A stretch of DNA of 64,000 nucleotides from positions 3,472,001-3,536,000 of the forward strand of contig ML978121.1 of NCBI GenBank assembly GCA_010015805.1, read 5' to 3'. The notes below the pieces were generated by a model, which ran no database searches, was not told the DNA's origin, and saw nothing but the letters and a program-made list of their open reading frames with translations. Every line of letters starts with the position of its first letter. Position 1 is the first letter of the stretch. The position numbers were made by a program, and so were the translations under genes. This document shows positions 1 through 13,559 of this stretch, piece by piece. Source of the DNA: Rhizodiscina lignyota (taxonomy: Eukaryota > Ascomycota > Dothideomycetes > Aulographales > Rhizodiscinaceae).

Positions 1-1696
1 TACATACTTGGGCGATCTTACATTCAGTGGTGGCCTTATCGGAATCCATCTGAACAATCAACAATATGCCTTTAAGAACTGCAAGTTTACCAACGTTGCA
101 ACAGGTATCGCTGTTCAACATCTGTTTGTTGGCACGTTCCAGGGCATGCATTTCGAAGGATGTGGAATTGGCGTTGACGTTGGCGGTATTGATGATACTG
201 GCTCTGTCGCCCTTATTGACAGCACGGCAGACAACGTTGGCACGGTTGTCAATGGATCTGCGAACCTGGTATTGGAGAACCTACACGTTACGAATTCCGG
301 TCCAGTGCTTCGCATAAACGGTACGAACAAGGTGACCGGCAGCTTGGATGAGAAGACATACGTAGTTGGCCATCTCTACTATGACAACAAGGACGACCTA
401 GTTGCGTCGAAGGGAACATATGTGCCTTACACGAAGAGAGGAGCGTTGACAGATGGGGACGGCCTCTACTTGCAGAAGCCGCAGCCGCAGTATACCGAGT
501 ACAGTGCCGACGCGTTCGTCTCCGTTAAAGATCACGGGGCGAAGGGTATGTATTTCCTTGCACCAAGTGCAATACTTGGTGGATACAGCAGCTAACCTGG
601 TGCTGTAGGTGATGGCCAAACTGATGACACGGTAGCGATCAATGCTCTTCTCAAAGCCAATGCCAACTGCAAGATCACATACTTCCCACATGGAGTCTAC
701 CTTGTCACCGACACGATCTACGTTCCGCCTGGATCTAGGATCGTTGGAGAGGTGTGGTCAACTATTTCCGCGACTGGTTCCAAGTTTGCAGACGAATCCA
801 ACCCACATGTCATGTTCCAGGTCGGAAAGCCTGGAGAAGTCGGCACTGCAGAAGTCACCGACATGCTTTTCACAGTTGCTGATGTCCTTCCCGGTGCTAT
901 CATGGTCCAAATCAACATGGCTGGCAAGAACAAAGGAGATGTATCGTTCCACAACTCACATTTCCGCTCCGGAGGTGCGGCCGACTCGAATACGGAGACA
1001 GAGTGCCAGACCGACGGTAAGCCGTGTAAGGCGGCCTTCATGATGTTCCACATCGCGCCAACGGCGCAAATCTACATCGAGAATACCTGGCTTTGGACTG
1101 CCGACCATGATCTTGACGGTGACTATAATCAAGTCATTGGCACCGGCCGCGGCATGTATATCGAGTCCACCAAGGGCGTCTGGCTTGTCGGCACCGCATC
1201 CGAGCACCACGTACTTTACGCTTACCAGCTCTACAACGCACAGAACGTCTTCGTGAGTATGCAGCAGGTCGAAACGCCATACAACCAACCCATTCCTCAA
1301 GCGCCCACACCATGGACGCCCAACCCGGCCTGGCACGACCCCGACTTCTCTGACTGCGATCGTGACTCCACCGGTGCGAGGTGTCATATGCAATGGGCGC
1401 TGAGAATCATTGGCGAGGAGACCAAAACTATCAACATCTACGGCAGCGGCTTCTGGGTCTTCTTCAACAATTATACTCAAGACTGCGGTTCCACGTTCTG
1501 TCAAGAGAACATCGTTGATTTGGAGAACTTGAAGAAAGGTGACGGAGTGGAGCTATACAACCTTAACACTAGGGGTACACAGAACCTAATCACACTTGAT
1601 GGAAATGGCCAGGCCGCTCCGTTCCAAGCTGCTGTGTCTGCGGACAATCCAGGCAGCTGGGGAGCCATCATCGCTGCATACCTCGGGTTTGAGTAA
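1..1696 (+). CDS. Glycoside hydrolase family 55 (exo-beta-1,3-glucanase), 5' truncated
   Basis: This is the C-terminal half of a secreted beta-1,3-glucanase of the GH55 type, which acts on fungal wall or storage glucan. The 5' end lies left of the window; the frame is open from base 2. Exons run to 545 and from 609; the intron 546-608 (GTATGT...TAG) is phase 1. It joins the DHGAKG and DGQTDD segments that open the second pectate-lyase-like beta-helix repeat. The GSGFWVFFNNY stretch and the YNLNTRG stretch near the end match my memory of GH55 proteins. The plain stop is at 1694-1696. That stop overlaps a perfect GTAAGT donor, so a last intron (1693-1785) with a 22-codon final exon ending at 1852 is an equally valid 3' end. 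Family assignment is by recognition of the motifs; substrate is inferred. Confidence 0.88.
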
Positions 1697-1856
1697 GTCC
1701 ACAAGAAAAGTAGGTTACGGATAATTACATCATAGCGATTCAATATCAAGTTATGAACACGTACGGTGAACTTGATTGATTTTAGCAATGGCTCCAAAGA
1801 GCATCGACGTCATGTCTCCGAATCGACTGAACTCAATATTCCAGCACCCTAACTGA

Positions 1857-4086
<2,230 letters not shown>

Positions 4087-5880
4087 ATGACGAAAATCAC
4101 TCTTAAGCACATCTTGTCAGTGGGCATTGCCCTACTCGGCAGAGCTTGGTCTGCTCCAGTGGATCAGTCCGAGCCCTCAATGGCTTCGCACTTAGCCTTC
4201 AATTCGGCCCTTACAAGCTCAGCAAGTGCCAGCTTTCCAACTCTCGCCGGCATGGTCTCAACCTCAGCTTCTAACTTCACGACACTTTCCACATCGATTC
4301 TTAATAGTAACTCGCCTATCTGCAGTCAAACCATGTTCACTTCGACTGCGAGTGTGACTCATGTCGTAACTGTAACAGAAACAGTTAGTCACACGCTGGT
4401 CTTCTGGTCTCGGGCTCCTGGCTCCGCGTGGCATACAACCGTCGTTTCAGCCGCTACGCAGACGAATAATCCTCAAGACTATACATCACTACCTGCGAGT
4501 CCGGAAACATCTTCGCAACCAGTACCCACATATCAGTCGTCTCTCTATCAACCCGACCATGCGTCCTACACAACGACTGGGTCTCCTCCCACTTCAGCTC
4601 CCACCGCTCTCATATCTACACTCACTGTAACAGTGACTGCGGCGGACACCACGACGCGGTTGATTCCCTCAACAAGTTTCGCCTCAGCGCAGTCCGGAAG
4701 CAGCTCAGCTTCGTTCAGCGAAAAGATCACTACTCTGGAGGTAGTTAGCACAGCTCGGCGAACTGTTACGAAAATAAAGAATGTGACGGAGTCGAGTTCC
4801 GTCTTGCCCTCTTACGGAACGCATGGGAGCAATTCAATCAACAGCTCACGAGGCCCCACGGGAAGAGTATCTTGGTCCACCACAGCGTCAGTGCCCACGA
4901 AGTCCTCTGCAACAGCCATCAGTCATCCCAGTCTTAACATGACTCTATCTGCATCGCATCATCTTCACAAATCAAAGGGGCCTACTATACTGCACACTGG
5001 TGGATCTTCGTCAATGCTATCGAGCGTCGTAACAACAATGCCGAGACATGGCACAGCTGCGCCTCAAAGAACAATCACGACCACCATATTCATTACGAAA
5101 CCAAAGAAAACTTCATCGTCCACAGCAGCTACGTCTATAATGTTGTCCTCAGAATCTTCTTCATCCTCAACGTGTGGGCCGTGGGACAAAATATGTGCTA
5201 CATCTATGACACCGTTGCATAATTATCGAAGGTCGGTGTCTCCCGGAGATTCCAAGGATACTATGACAATGTCGCCCCTGGCTTCACCTGGTCCAGACTA
5301 TACCCAAATATTGACTCTTAGCATTTCTGGCCCCTTTCGCACCCCTCCAAAGCCATATGGTGGAAGACCTCGTCACGATAGCATCGCAACATCAATGAAA
5401 GGAAGATTCGAGAGTCAGACTTCTCCTGTGCCGCGAAACACTGAAGAACCATCTCAGAGCATCAAATACACTGACACAAGCTTAACCGTGCCAACGCAGT
5501 CTTCAAAGACTGGTCCTTGGGAACATGATCCGGTGCCGCCTCTCCCCAGGAGAATGGCAGTGCGAAAGCGCCAGCCCAATGTATTCTGGGGCTCCTGGTT
5601 TGACCTGTGGGCTCCAGCAGTTCCAGCAGAAGACTCGAGCTCAAGTTCTGGGCCGAGCGAGACCCGTAAAGCTTCGACTGCAGCGACATCTGAACTCAGC
5701 ACATCGCGTAGCAAAATTGCACATTCAACTACCTACCTGGGCTTGAGTTCGACCGTCTCGATTAAAGCTACCAGGACTTCAACAGTGTACACATCAGCAC
5801 CGTCAAGCACAAATCCATCCCCAAATCCAGGCTACGAAGCTGCGAGCGTTGCTCTCGAACCCCAGAATAGCACGCTGTAA
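4087..5880 (+). CDS. Ser/Thr-rich secreted, mucin-like protein, 597 aa
   Basis: I do not recognise the family. The single exon encodes a likely signal peptide (residues 1-23, ending WSA before PV) followed by a long low-complexity Ser/Thr/Pro-rich region. Such regions are normally heavily O-glycosylated in fungal surface proteins. Several TVT-type stretches recall the beta-strand repeats of wall adhesins. A few possible Kex2 sites (RR, KR) occur in the second half, one just before a Trp-rich segment (FWGSWFDLW). Cysteines are rare. I see no clear hydrophobic GPI-anchor tail, so the protein may be secreted or wall-associated. The ATG at 4087 is the only sensible start because it opens the signal peptide. 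Reality of the gene is well supported by the long open frame and the signal peptide; function is unknown. Confidence 0.75.
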   Translation: MTKITLKHILSVGIALLGRAWSAPVDQSEPSMASHLAFNSALTSSASASFPTLAGMVSTSASNFTTLSTSILNSNSPICSQTMFTSTASVTHVVTVTETVSHTLVFWSRAPGSAWHTTVVSAATQTNNPQDYTSLPASPETSSQPVPTYQSSLYQPDHASYTTTGSPPTSAPTALISTLTVTVTAADTTTRLIPSTSFASAQSGSSSASFSEKITTLEVVSTARRTVTKIKNVTESSSVLPSYGTHGSNSINSSRGPTGRVSWSTTASVPTKSSATAISHPSLNMTLSASHHLHKSKGPTILHTGGSSSMLSSVVTTMPRHGTAAPQRTITTTIFITKPKKTSSSTAATSIMLSSESSSSSTCGPWDKICATSMTPLHNYRRSVSPGDSKDTMTMSPLASPGPDYTQILTLSISGPFRTPPKPYGGRPRHDSIATSMKGRFESQTSPVPRNTEEPSQSIKYTDTSLTVPTQSSKTGPWEHDPVPPLPRRMAVRKRQPNVFWGSWFDLWAPAVPAEDSSSSSGPSETRKASTAATSELSTSRSKIAHSTTYLGLSSTVSIKATRTSTVYTSAPSSTNPSPNPGYEAASVALEPQNSTL

Positions 5881-6221
5881 CTGGTGCTGTTCGCAGACAG
5901 GTCATCGCCCCGGAGCCTTCTTCGACGATTACGACATAATAATGTATTGGGGCGCCAGTGTATTCGTACAGTGGTGGACAATCGAGTGGCTGTGTGGGTG
6001 GGTCGACAGCTATGTGACCACCATTAGCGGTTCATTGGAGTTATGATATATGTTGTCTTTTCCTTGGATACACATTACAGAAAAAGAAACGTTCTGATCT
6101 CTTCGCTCTTTTCCATTTTCCCCATGCGATTATGTAGTCTTTAGAGTATTAGTCATATGAGTATGGACGGCTTAGCATCTCTCCCCGAAGGACAAGACTT
6201 CTCTCACCACACTCAGTGGCT
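5881..6221. other. Intergenic between convergent genes
   Basis: This is the 3' flank shared by the Ser/Thr-rich protein gene and the amidohydrolase gene. I see no gene or repeat here. Confidence 0.5.
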
Positions 6222-7535
6222 TCACGCATACTCACTGCACATCCTCCCATCCCTCCACACACCCCTGATATTCAACGTGTTATCAATGTCCTCCAACGGA
6301 TTGCCTTCCACTAACAACAGATCTGCTCTCTTGTCTTCGGCAATCATCCCCCTGTCTCTGAATCCAAACCTCTTCGCCGTCAAGCTAGTCGCCGCCCTCA
6401 GCGCCTCCACGGGTGTGAATCCACACTCATCGACAAATATTCTGAGCTCTTGATGTAGACTAGCACCCCAAGCCGTCCCCCTCGCCGGCGTCGCGGCATC
6501 CGACCCGCAAAGAATATCGATGCCCGCGTTCTTCAACTGTCTGACACTCTCATACGCGTACTCGAGCTTTGACCCTTCAGCATGGAAATCCATACACTGG
6601 CAAAGTCGCGCTGTCTCCTCCTCTCCCAGATGCTTCTGCACCCTTGGATCATGCGCTAGCCTCTCTTGCACTTCTTTTCCCTCGGTCGTCAAGCTCCCCA
6701 TGGCCGTGAGTGTCGGATTCAGCCACGCGTTGTTCACCTTGTATGCGTCGATGAGCTCCTGCGTTGGAGGCTGGTCGAAGAACGTGTGTGCGAGGCCATC
6801 GACGCCAGCGCGCAGCACAGTCAAGTGGTCCTTCATGGCAGTAGCATGGGCGACAGCAACTCTGCCGTAGCTGTGTGCAGCCGCAACGACCATGGCTTGA
6901 AGCTCCTGCGTTGGTTCGGTGAATTCCCACCCCATGGCCTTACCGGACTCGTGCATCAGCTTGATGTAATCCGCTCCGGTCTCCATTACGTTGGTTTTCA
7001 TATAAGCGTCCACATCAGCTTTGGTCTTGAGCTTCGGCCAGGTGGCGATTTCTGCCATTGTCTGTAAGTTGCCTCAGCGTTTGCCCTCAAAGACTTCGCA
7101 GTAGACGATATAGTAATTTCTCACCTCCTCAGACTTGTCGTGAGCTGTGACTACAGGTATGGGCCATCCATTGTCAATGGTCGCCGCCATCCCCGCGCTC
7201 TTGAAATCGGCGCAGTCCTTATCCGCCTTGGCCAGAATCTTAAGTTTGTTGACATTCACTGCCTCATTGTGCATGTCCATAACGGTGGTCACGCCGAACT
7301 TGATGGATTGGTACAGTGCTTGTTCGTTGCCCTTGGAGGCATGGATATGGCAGTCAATCAAGCCAGGCAGCAGAGTATGGTTCGGTTTGGAGATTACTAG
7401 GATCCCAGAATCTAGTTTATCGGGTACGGTGCTGCCAAACGATCTGATGAGACCACTTTGAATGTAGACGAAGCCGTTGGGTATTTCGTCCTCGCCGGTG
7501 AAGATGCGGACATCTTTTATGAGAAACGCGGCCAT
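6222..7535 (-). CDS. Metal-dependent amidohydrolase, 416 aa
   Basis: This is a TIM-barrel hydrolase of the amidohydrolase superfamily, close to the prolidase/imidazolonepropionase-like group. Two exons, 7535-7125 and 7061-6222, are joined by a 63-nt phase-0 intron (GTGAGA...TTACAG). Metal-binding residues are all visible. The HIH pair is at residues 63-65. A lysine in DYIKLM fits the carboxylated bridging Lys. Single histidines follow in VAVAHAT and DGLAHTF, and the barrel-end Asp is in GSDAATP. A C-terminal segment returns to the small beta-sandwich (ADLLLVEGNPL), usual for this family. There is no signal peptide, so it is probably cytosolic. The substrate is unknown. Confidence 0.87.
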
Positions 7536-8804
7536 TGTGATAGGTGGGGGGCTGGGTTACTCCAAGAAGAAGATCCTGCTAGGGCGTTAGCTAGTTCGCG
7601 GTAGTGCCTACGAATTGAAAGATTGGAAAGGTGAAATCTTCTAGGCCGAGGAGTAGTACAATTGTTCGGCTGAGTTGATGCAGCAGTCTCAGGGAAAGCG
7701 CAGAACAACTAGACGACAAGAAGGCGCCCAGTCTATAAGTAGTGGTGCAGAGAACAAGAAGAAGTAGCAATTCGATACGGAGTAGAGTCTCGTAAATTGG
7801 AAACCGCGATGAGGAGGAGGCTGAGAAGAAATTCAGTCTCACCAGAGAGGTTGAACTAGACCCACATCACACAACCGCCTCGCCCCTCCAAGTGCTACTA
7901 CGAGACCATAACGTTTATGCAAAGAGAGGGAAGCTGAAACTTGATCTACCCTCTCAGTGTATCGTGCGTCTACCCAAGTCAAATGCCCTTCAACCTGCAT
8001 TCGCCGGGCTCAGCCCAAGGCTGGGATAGGATAATAGCCACCAACTCATTTTCGGATTTCCCCCGCAGTCACACCGCCGACGATATCGCACTCGCGAGTA
8101 CGCTGAAGCCGACGGTCGCACCGTCAGCAAGGTCCCTGTGCACATTCATAGCGACCCCACGCAATCCTTGCTCCAGATAGGAGCACGAAGGGCAAGAAAT
8201 TGAAGTTTTACGGACCCTGGATATTCTATCGGTGCCGCTGACTGTACAGAGCTCGCATGTCGCGTGTATGTGAAATCCGAGACACTCCAGAGAGGTACAT
8301 AAAGATGTAAATCCGGGGGAAATGGACCGTCTAGGTAATATCTCCATCTGTGGATCCGATGTGGGGAAGGAAGGATCCGGCTGCATCTGGGATGCTCATG
8401 CCATAGGTATATTGGAAGACTCCTATTTTTCAGGAAGACGACAAAGCATGAGTGCACAAAACGTAGACTGGTGAGTTGTATGTAAATTGCACACTGACAG
8501 CGTAACACGAAAGCACCGGCGGAGTTTTTCATACAATGCGATATCCATTTGCTGCTAAACACACATGCGTTTCTTCCCAGATCCGGGTATATTGGGTTCC
8601 TTGTACTCCATACCGAGTACAACATCGCGCAGACACACTCAGGCGTTAGAATGACATCAAAATCAGAGTGGGCTTTCGTGATGAACCCCATCACATGTCA
8701 ACCATGCCCTTTCGTCCGCCCCATGACGCCTTCGCTAATGCAGATGTCCACTTAAATTGAAAGAGAAATTTGGAAGACAATATGCAGCAAACCCATAAAG
8801 CGGC
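7536..8804. other. Intergenic, 5' of amidohydrolase and 3' of palH
   Basis: There is no open frame with family resemblance on either strand. The part next to 7536 should carry the amidohydrolase promoter, and the right end is the palH 3' flank. Confidence 0.5.
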
Positions 8805-11099
8805 CTAGGGTCTGCCAGCACTCGACGGCGGAGACTCACCCGAGGGTCTATGCGAAGGTGGACTTAGCAGGCTTCCCAACGGGCCACCGACGTCAGATGA
8901 AATAGGCTCCGCTCTTCCCAAATCCACTGTTGCATTTGTTGACGTCTGTCCCTGCGGAGGGACCTGTTCCTGAGACGTCTGACTCACTTCCCTCGACAGG
9001 CTCTCCGCAATCGTACCAATCGGAGGACTCGGCCTCTGCACCGTGCCTGACGTACTAATCGAGCTGTGAGTGGTCATGCTTGGATCCTCTGGACTCCATG
9101 TTCGTCCCCTCGGCTGCGCGGGTATGATCGTGACTGGCAAATCGACATCCTCAGGCTGGCGGTTGCCATTGCCATCGCGCATCCTGTCCACCTGCTCGGC
9201 GGCGAAAGCGCCCAGCCGCGCTTTGATGTCCCATCGCGCGTAGTTGTGTACGGCGGGGGGCTTGGCCTTCTCGCCGATCGAGAGTGGCTCGATGACTTGG
9301 CCACCGCGGACTTCTGGCGGTGGAAGGGCTTTGCGGCGCTTGAAGGGGTTGGGCACATGCCAGTGCCTGTTGGCACCGATGTCGATAGCATTGGGCTGAT
9401 CTACATGGACCTCGAAGGTCTCTCCGGAACCTTTCTCAAGCTCTTGAGGCGGTCTGATGCTCATTGTGGGACGAGGTCGTGGATTTGGTGGAGGTGCTGG
9501 TGTCGGTGGAGGACGTTGAGACGCTTGTTCCATGCGGGGAGGGCTCGTGAATTGTCGGATGAGAGGAGGGGACGGTTGGCCAGCGGGATAGTATCGCACG
9601 GCATAGACGGTGCTGGCAGCGCTTGTTGTGTCCGTCCTGCTAACAGGGGACGCAACTGGCGCAGGGAGTGTAGGGGCCGCAGGAACGTTGGAGTGCGGCA
9701 TGACTATCGGTCTCTGGCTCAATGTTGATGTTTGAGCATGTTGCTCATTCGTCGGCGGGTTTAGACGTGTATCGCTTAGTCCTTCTCTTTCGTGGTTGTT
9801 TCGGTGGAAGAAATCTGCGTTGCGTAATCTGCCAAGTCGATTTGATATTAAATTGAAGCCATGCCTGTTCATGCCAGATGCATAGGCGCCATCACCTCCT
9901 TCATCATCTTTGGGACCATATCTCCTTCCTGGCCATGTGACTTCCTCTGACGGCGTGGAATCAAGCATCTCATCGCCATCGAAGATTTCTCTTCCTAAGA
10001 TCCCGTCTTTCTTCTCCTCTCTCTCAAGCGCCTCGATGCGCTCAACCCATTCCCACACAATCACACTGGCGGCTGCTGCGCCTACCCATCTAAAGTAGTC
10101 TCCCCATCCAGCGACTGAGGAGTTCGATATGTCGGTTATAAAGAAGACGACTGGCGTTAGAATCGCGATAAGAGACAGCAACGCAATTAGCGAAATATTC
10201 CACATCAGCTTATGGTAGAAGGCATAACGTCGTTTCGTTACAGAGTAGTAAAGAACCCATGCTGCGTACAGCATGCTGAGCGCGAGCTGGAAGAGATAGC
10301 TGAGCGCTGGGATGGCGTCGACGAATCGGCGATCGTGTGACGAGTTTGTTGACATGAATGTGTTGAGACAGCTGAAAGTCGCATCTAGAATGATCATTGC
10401 AAAACCGATCCACTTGATGAGCACCTTCTCCTTATGCCGAGGGAATAGTCGAATAAGTGTCTGGATTTGCGCGAGCCAAAGGAAAATGTCGGATACCACG
10501 CGGGATACTTTGATCCTCGTACTGCCGACAACTTCGTCTCGAAGGTCATCGGCGTCCATGACTCCAGAGAGGTACTGGCGCTCCGCGACTCGAAACGTGT
10601 CTGCAGTCGCGATAGTCAACGATATCGCAACCGAAAATGCAGCGACCTTTTGCAGCCACGGTCTCGATCCAACGCCAATAACAGATGCACCGCCCGACGC
10701 ACCCGATATCAATCCTCTCCTGCCCCGCAACCCAGTTGTACCACCTGCGCCTCCAACGAAGAAGGTTCGTGGAGTAATGAGTAGCATGATGACCAGCATC
10801 CACGAAATGACAGTCGCGGCACCAGTCGCATAGGCCTGCGGCGTCACGGACGCGTGAAAGGGGTCCTTAAAGTCGGTAATGCTCGAGATGCCCTCGGCAG
10901 CTGCACTACCGCTCGCGAGCGGTGTCGGACTGCAGTCGGGGATGAACACAACATCGGTGGTGAGGGTAACGGTGCTGGTCGAGTCGATGCTGATGAAGCC
11001 ATTCGAAGGGAGCGTAAAGGGAGTACAGTGATGCCTCGCGCTCGTCGTAGTCTCGGTCGCCATGGGCCAGATCTGACGCCGCAATGGGGATTCGGACAT
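8805..11099 (-). CDS. palH: pH-response regulator PalH/Rim21, 764 aa
   Basis: This is the plasma-membrane sensor of the Pal/Rim ambient-pH pathway, which signals through arrestin-like PalF to activate PacC at alkaline pH. It is a single exon starting at the ATG at 11099-11097. A short Ser/Thr-rich N-terminus precedes the first membrane span at about residues 95-118. Further hydrophobic segments up to about residue 360 fit the seven-span layout of the family. The rest is a long hydrophilic cytoplasmic tail with a proline-rich tract (around residues 540-570), the region where PalH tails bind PalF in characterised fungi. Length is in the usual range for filamentous fungi. Assignment rests on the membrane core (RVVSDIFLWLAQIQTLIRLF and following) and the overall architecture. 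Confidence 0.92.
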   Translation of the reverse strand: MSESPLRRQIWPMATETTTSARHHCTPFTLPSNGFISIDSTSTVTLTTDVVFIPDCSPTPLASGSAAAEGISSITDFKDPFHASVTPQAYATGAATVISWMLVIMLLITPRTFFVGGAGGTTGLRGRRGLISGASGGASVIGVGSRPWLQKVAAFSVAISLTIATADTFRVAERQYLSGVMDADDLRDEVVGSTRIKVSRVVSDIFLWLAQIQTLIRLFPRHKEKVLIKWIGFAMIILDATFSCLNTFMSTNSSHDRRFVDAIPALSYLFQLALSMLYAAWVLYYSVTKRRYAFYHKLMWNISLIALLSLIAILTPVVFFITDISNSSVAGWGDYFRWVGAAAASVIVWEWVERIEALEREEKKDGILGREIFDGDEMLDSTPSEEVTWPGRRYGPKDDEGGDGAYASGMNRHGFNLISNRLGRLRNADFFHRNNHEREGLSDTRLNPPTNEQHAQTSTLSQRPIVMPHSNVPAAPTLPAPVASPVSRTDTTSAASTVYAVRYYPAGQPSPPLIRQFTSPPRMEQASQRPPPTPAPPPNPRPRPTMSIRPPQELEKGSGETFEVHVDQPNAIDIGANRHWHVPNPFKRRKALPPPEVRGGQVIEPLSIGEKAKPPAVHNYARWDIKARLGAFAAEQVDRMRDGNGNRQPEDVDLPVTIIPAQPRGRTWSPEDPSMTTHSSISTSGTVQRPSPPIGTIAESLSREVSQTSQEQVPPQGQTSTNATVDLGRAEPISSDVGGPLGSLLSPPSHRPSGESPPSSAGRP

Positions 11100-12270
11100 G
11101 TTGTGCTGCTCGGTCGTGAATTAGGACTGGCGGTTGGGTGCCGCGCCCGGCCCACGCCCGCCGCTGTCGCAAGCTGCTCTCGCCTCCAAGATGGAGGAAG
11201 AAGTGGTTGATGTTGCTATCCGTAGGGTGATATGCGCAGCATGGCTACGTGCTGTGGGAGAGGCTTGCTGATGCTTGAGAACGGTTAGAGGCTTGGTGGT
11301 GAGGAGCCAAGATGTCGCCGAGGAGGGAAGGCTGAGATACGAGGGGTGAGGGCGCGCGGCCTGGAATGGGCTGTTCGGCTGGGGGCATGGCCAGGTTGAA
11401 GGTTCGGGTGCATACGAGCACGGAGCGCTTCCGCGAATGGGCGCAACAGTCCCGAACCCATCACGCCCGAGGAGGGTTTCAGCTCGTCACGTTTTATGTC
11501 ACCACGTTTTACATAAGCTCCACTATTCCCAGGAAGAGCCGCACTTGCAAAACAATGGTTTCTGCCAGAGCGCGTCTCGAAACCTCTGCACGTCGTCAAG
11601 AGCACAGCGATTGTTCCTATTGAGTTTGAGGCGGAGAGGAACCCTCTGATCCCGTCAAAGCACAAGTTCACTTCAGTCCCCAGTAGAAGTTCAGGTATTT
11701 GCAGGTTTGATATCCGTGACTAAGCGTAGGTGATACTCAATTGCGAATAAAGCTTGACCGCATGTTGAATCCTGTTCCGAGACAAGCTGTAATGGCTTAG
11801 TCAACCTCGACGGTGTGCAATGCAAGTGATCATGATCCTTGATCCGAACATGAAGACGATTTCCTTGATTGTGGCTATTGACTTCGACAAGATAGGATAC
11901 TGGATGAACTGCTGCCAAGAGTTTGTAACGTTGGCGTCAGAATATGCTCACTAAGCTCCAGAATAAGGAATAACTCGAAAGGGAGCATTTCAATCATGGC
12001 ATTCTGTTTGAATCAGTATAGCACGTGTTTCTTCGTGATGAGATTCCTAGCTTCATGATTCGAATATCAAACATGCAGGTGTTATCCACACGGCCCGACG
12101 ATCTAACCGAGAGTCATAACGCTTACGCTTTCGGTCGACTCCGAGAAGAGTAGCCCTTCGCTTCTAAGGGTTTCGAAGTGCATGGCTGGAACGACTCTGT
12201 ACATATTGTGAGCAGTGTATGTAGTTGAAGAAGGCAGAGGAGCTTTGCTTCCTGGCCGAGAGGAAACGTT
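11100..12270. other. Intergenic, palH promoter side
   Basis: This is the upstream region of palH and the 3' flank of the J-domain gene. Only short frames without family resemblance are present. One GCCAAG hexamer (11306-11311) matches the PacC core site, but a single copy is expected by chance. Confidence 0.5.
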
Positions 12271-13317
12271 TTAGGCAGCTTCTTGTTCCTGCTCGGCAGC
12301 CTCCTGTTTTCGAATTTGCTCCTCTAAACGTTTCTTCTCAGCGTTCTTCAACCGTATGAGTGTGGCTTCCTCCAGGGACAACCCTGGACTGTATGATGCA
12401 ATCGGCGTATTTGGTAGACTACCCACGCCAGGAAATGACTTGCGGCCAAATGAAGGCGGTGTCTGTGGTGTTTGGGGAGTCTGCGGTGTGGATGGTCGCT
12501 CCAAGTTTGGCTCTTGCTCGTTTGCCCAGTTGACTTCGAAAAGCGCCCAGGGCTTCTCGGCTTTAAACTTGTCCATGTCTGAGATGGCCGCATGTGCTCC
12601 GACAATCGATTTGAATACGACAACCCCGGTCGCCATCATCTTTTTCTTCCCGTTGACCTTTTTTTTCTTATCCTTCAGCAGGAATACACTGTCGATTTCC
12701 CCAAACTGCGAGAATAACGATGACAGCCGCTCCTTGTCAATCGATTCTCCATCTCCCTCTTTCGCCCATCGTATCTTCACGCTCCGATCGAGCTCAGAGA
12801 CATTGCTGTACGATTTTACTGAGGTTTGTGTCTGCGCCTCGTCCGCTTTGACTTGCTCTTCTAGCTTCTCGCGCGAAAGCATCTCCTCTCTCTCCTTTCT
12901 CCTCCTCTTCCCATCCTCGGCCAGTCTCCTTATCTCCCTCTCGAGCTTCTCCTGCTCGTCTTCCATTTCATCCCTCTTCCTCTTCGCGCCGGTCTCTCTC
13001 CTCTCCAGGTCCTCTTTCATCTGTCGCCGCTTGCCTTCAAACAGCTCATGCTGCCGCCTCTTTGCCTCTCGCGCAGTGCGCGCATTATCATAGAGCGACC
13101 TGACTTCCGCATCTGAGAGTACATCGTTTGCAATCTGGAGAAGGTGGAACTTTTCAATAGCGGAAGGATTGTCCTTGTTCTTGTCAGGATGGTATTTGAG
13201 CGCGGTGCGGCGATATGCGCGGCGGATTTCGGATTCGTTGCTGGCGGGAGAGACACCAAGAAGCTCGTAGAAGTCGACCTGGCTGGTCGCATACTCTTTG
13301 AGTTCATCTGAAGGCAT
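12271..13317 (-). CDS. J-domain and RRM protein, Cwf23/DNAJC17-like splicing factor, 348 aa
   Basis: This is a spliceosome-associated Hsp40 of the Cwf23 (fission yeast)/DNAJC17 type. It is a single exon. The J domain spans about residues 14-78 with the essential HPD at 43-45. A long, highly charged coiled coil follows at about 80-165 (RRQHELFEGK onward). An RNA-recognition motif lies at about 178-265 (VKIRWAKE, then SLFSQFGEIDSVFLL and ATGVVVFKS). The C-terminus has a TPQTPQTPQTP repeat and ends in a Lys/Glu/Ala/Gln-rich helix. This J-coil-RRM order is diagnostic of the family. The protein acts in the nucleus. The start is the only ATG upstream of the J domain. Confidence 0.92.
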   Translation of the reverse strand: MPSDELKEYATSQVDFYELLGVSPASNESEIRRAYRRTALKYHPDKNKDNPSAIEKFHLLQIANDVLSDAEVRSLYDNARTAREAKRRQHELFEGKRRQMKEDLERRETGAKRKRDEMEDEQEKLEREIRRLAEDGKRRRKEREEMLSREKLEEQVKADEAQTQTSVKSYSNVSELDRSVKIRWAKEGDGESIDKERLSSLFSQFGEIDSVFLLKDKKKKVNGKKKMMATGVVVFKSIVGAHAAISDMDKFKAEKPWALFEVNWANEQEPNLERPSTPQTPQTPQTPPSFGRKSFPGVGSLPNTPIASYSPGLSLEEATLIRLKNAEKKRLEEQIRKQEAAEQEQEAA

Positions 13318-13559
13318 TTTGGCTGTGTTTCGAGGGAAATGTGGATGTTAGGTGTAGAAGATAAAGTTATTTTGATGGCAGCCTTGAACTTTTGCTAAAG
13401 GCATTACGCCCGAACCAGGGTGTTATGCATGCTGAACGTAAGCGGTTAGCGTGCATCTTTGTATCGACTTCATCCTTCCTCCACATCCCAGACCATTGAA
13501 AGCTTTTGAACTCCGAGTGCAATGCTGACCTGCCAATAAATGTGGTTGAGTCATTATTT

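Noticed and set aside
11306-11311. PacC-like GCCAAG site upstream of palH
   Set aside because: A single hexamer in over 1 kb is expected by chance; no cluster of sites is seen.
12085-12180. Inverted-repeat-rich segment resembling a tRNA on either strand
   Set aside because: No T-loop GGTTCGA-type box and no consistent cloverleaf could be drawn.
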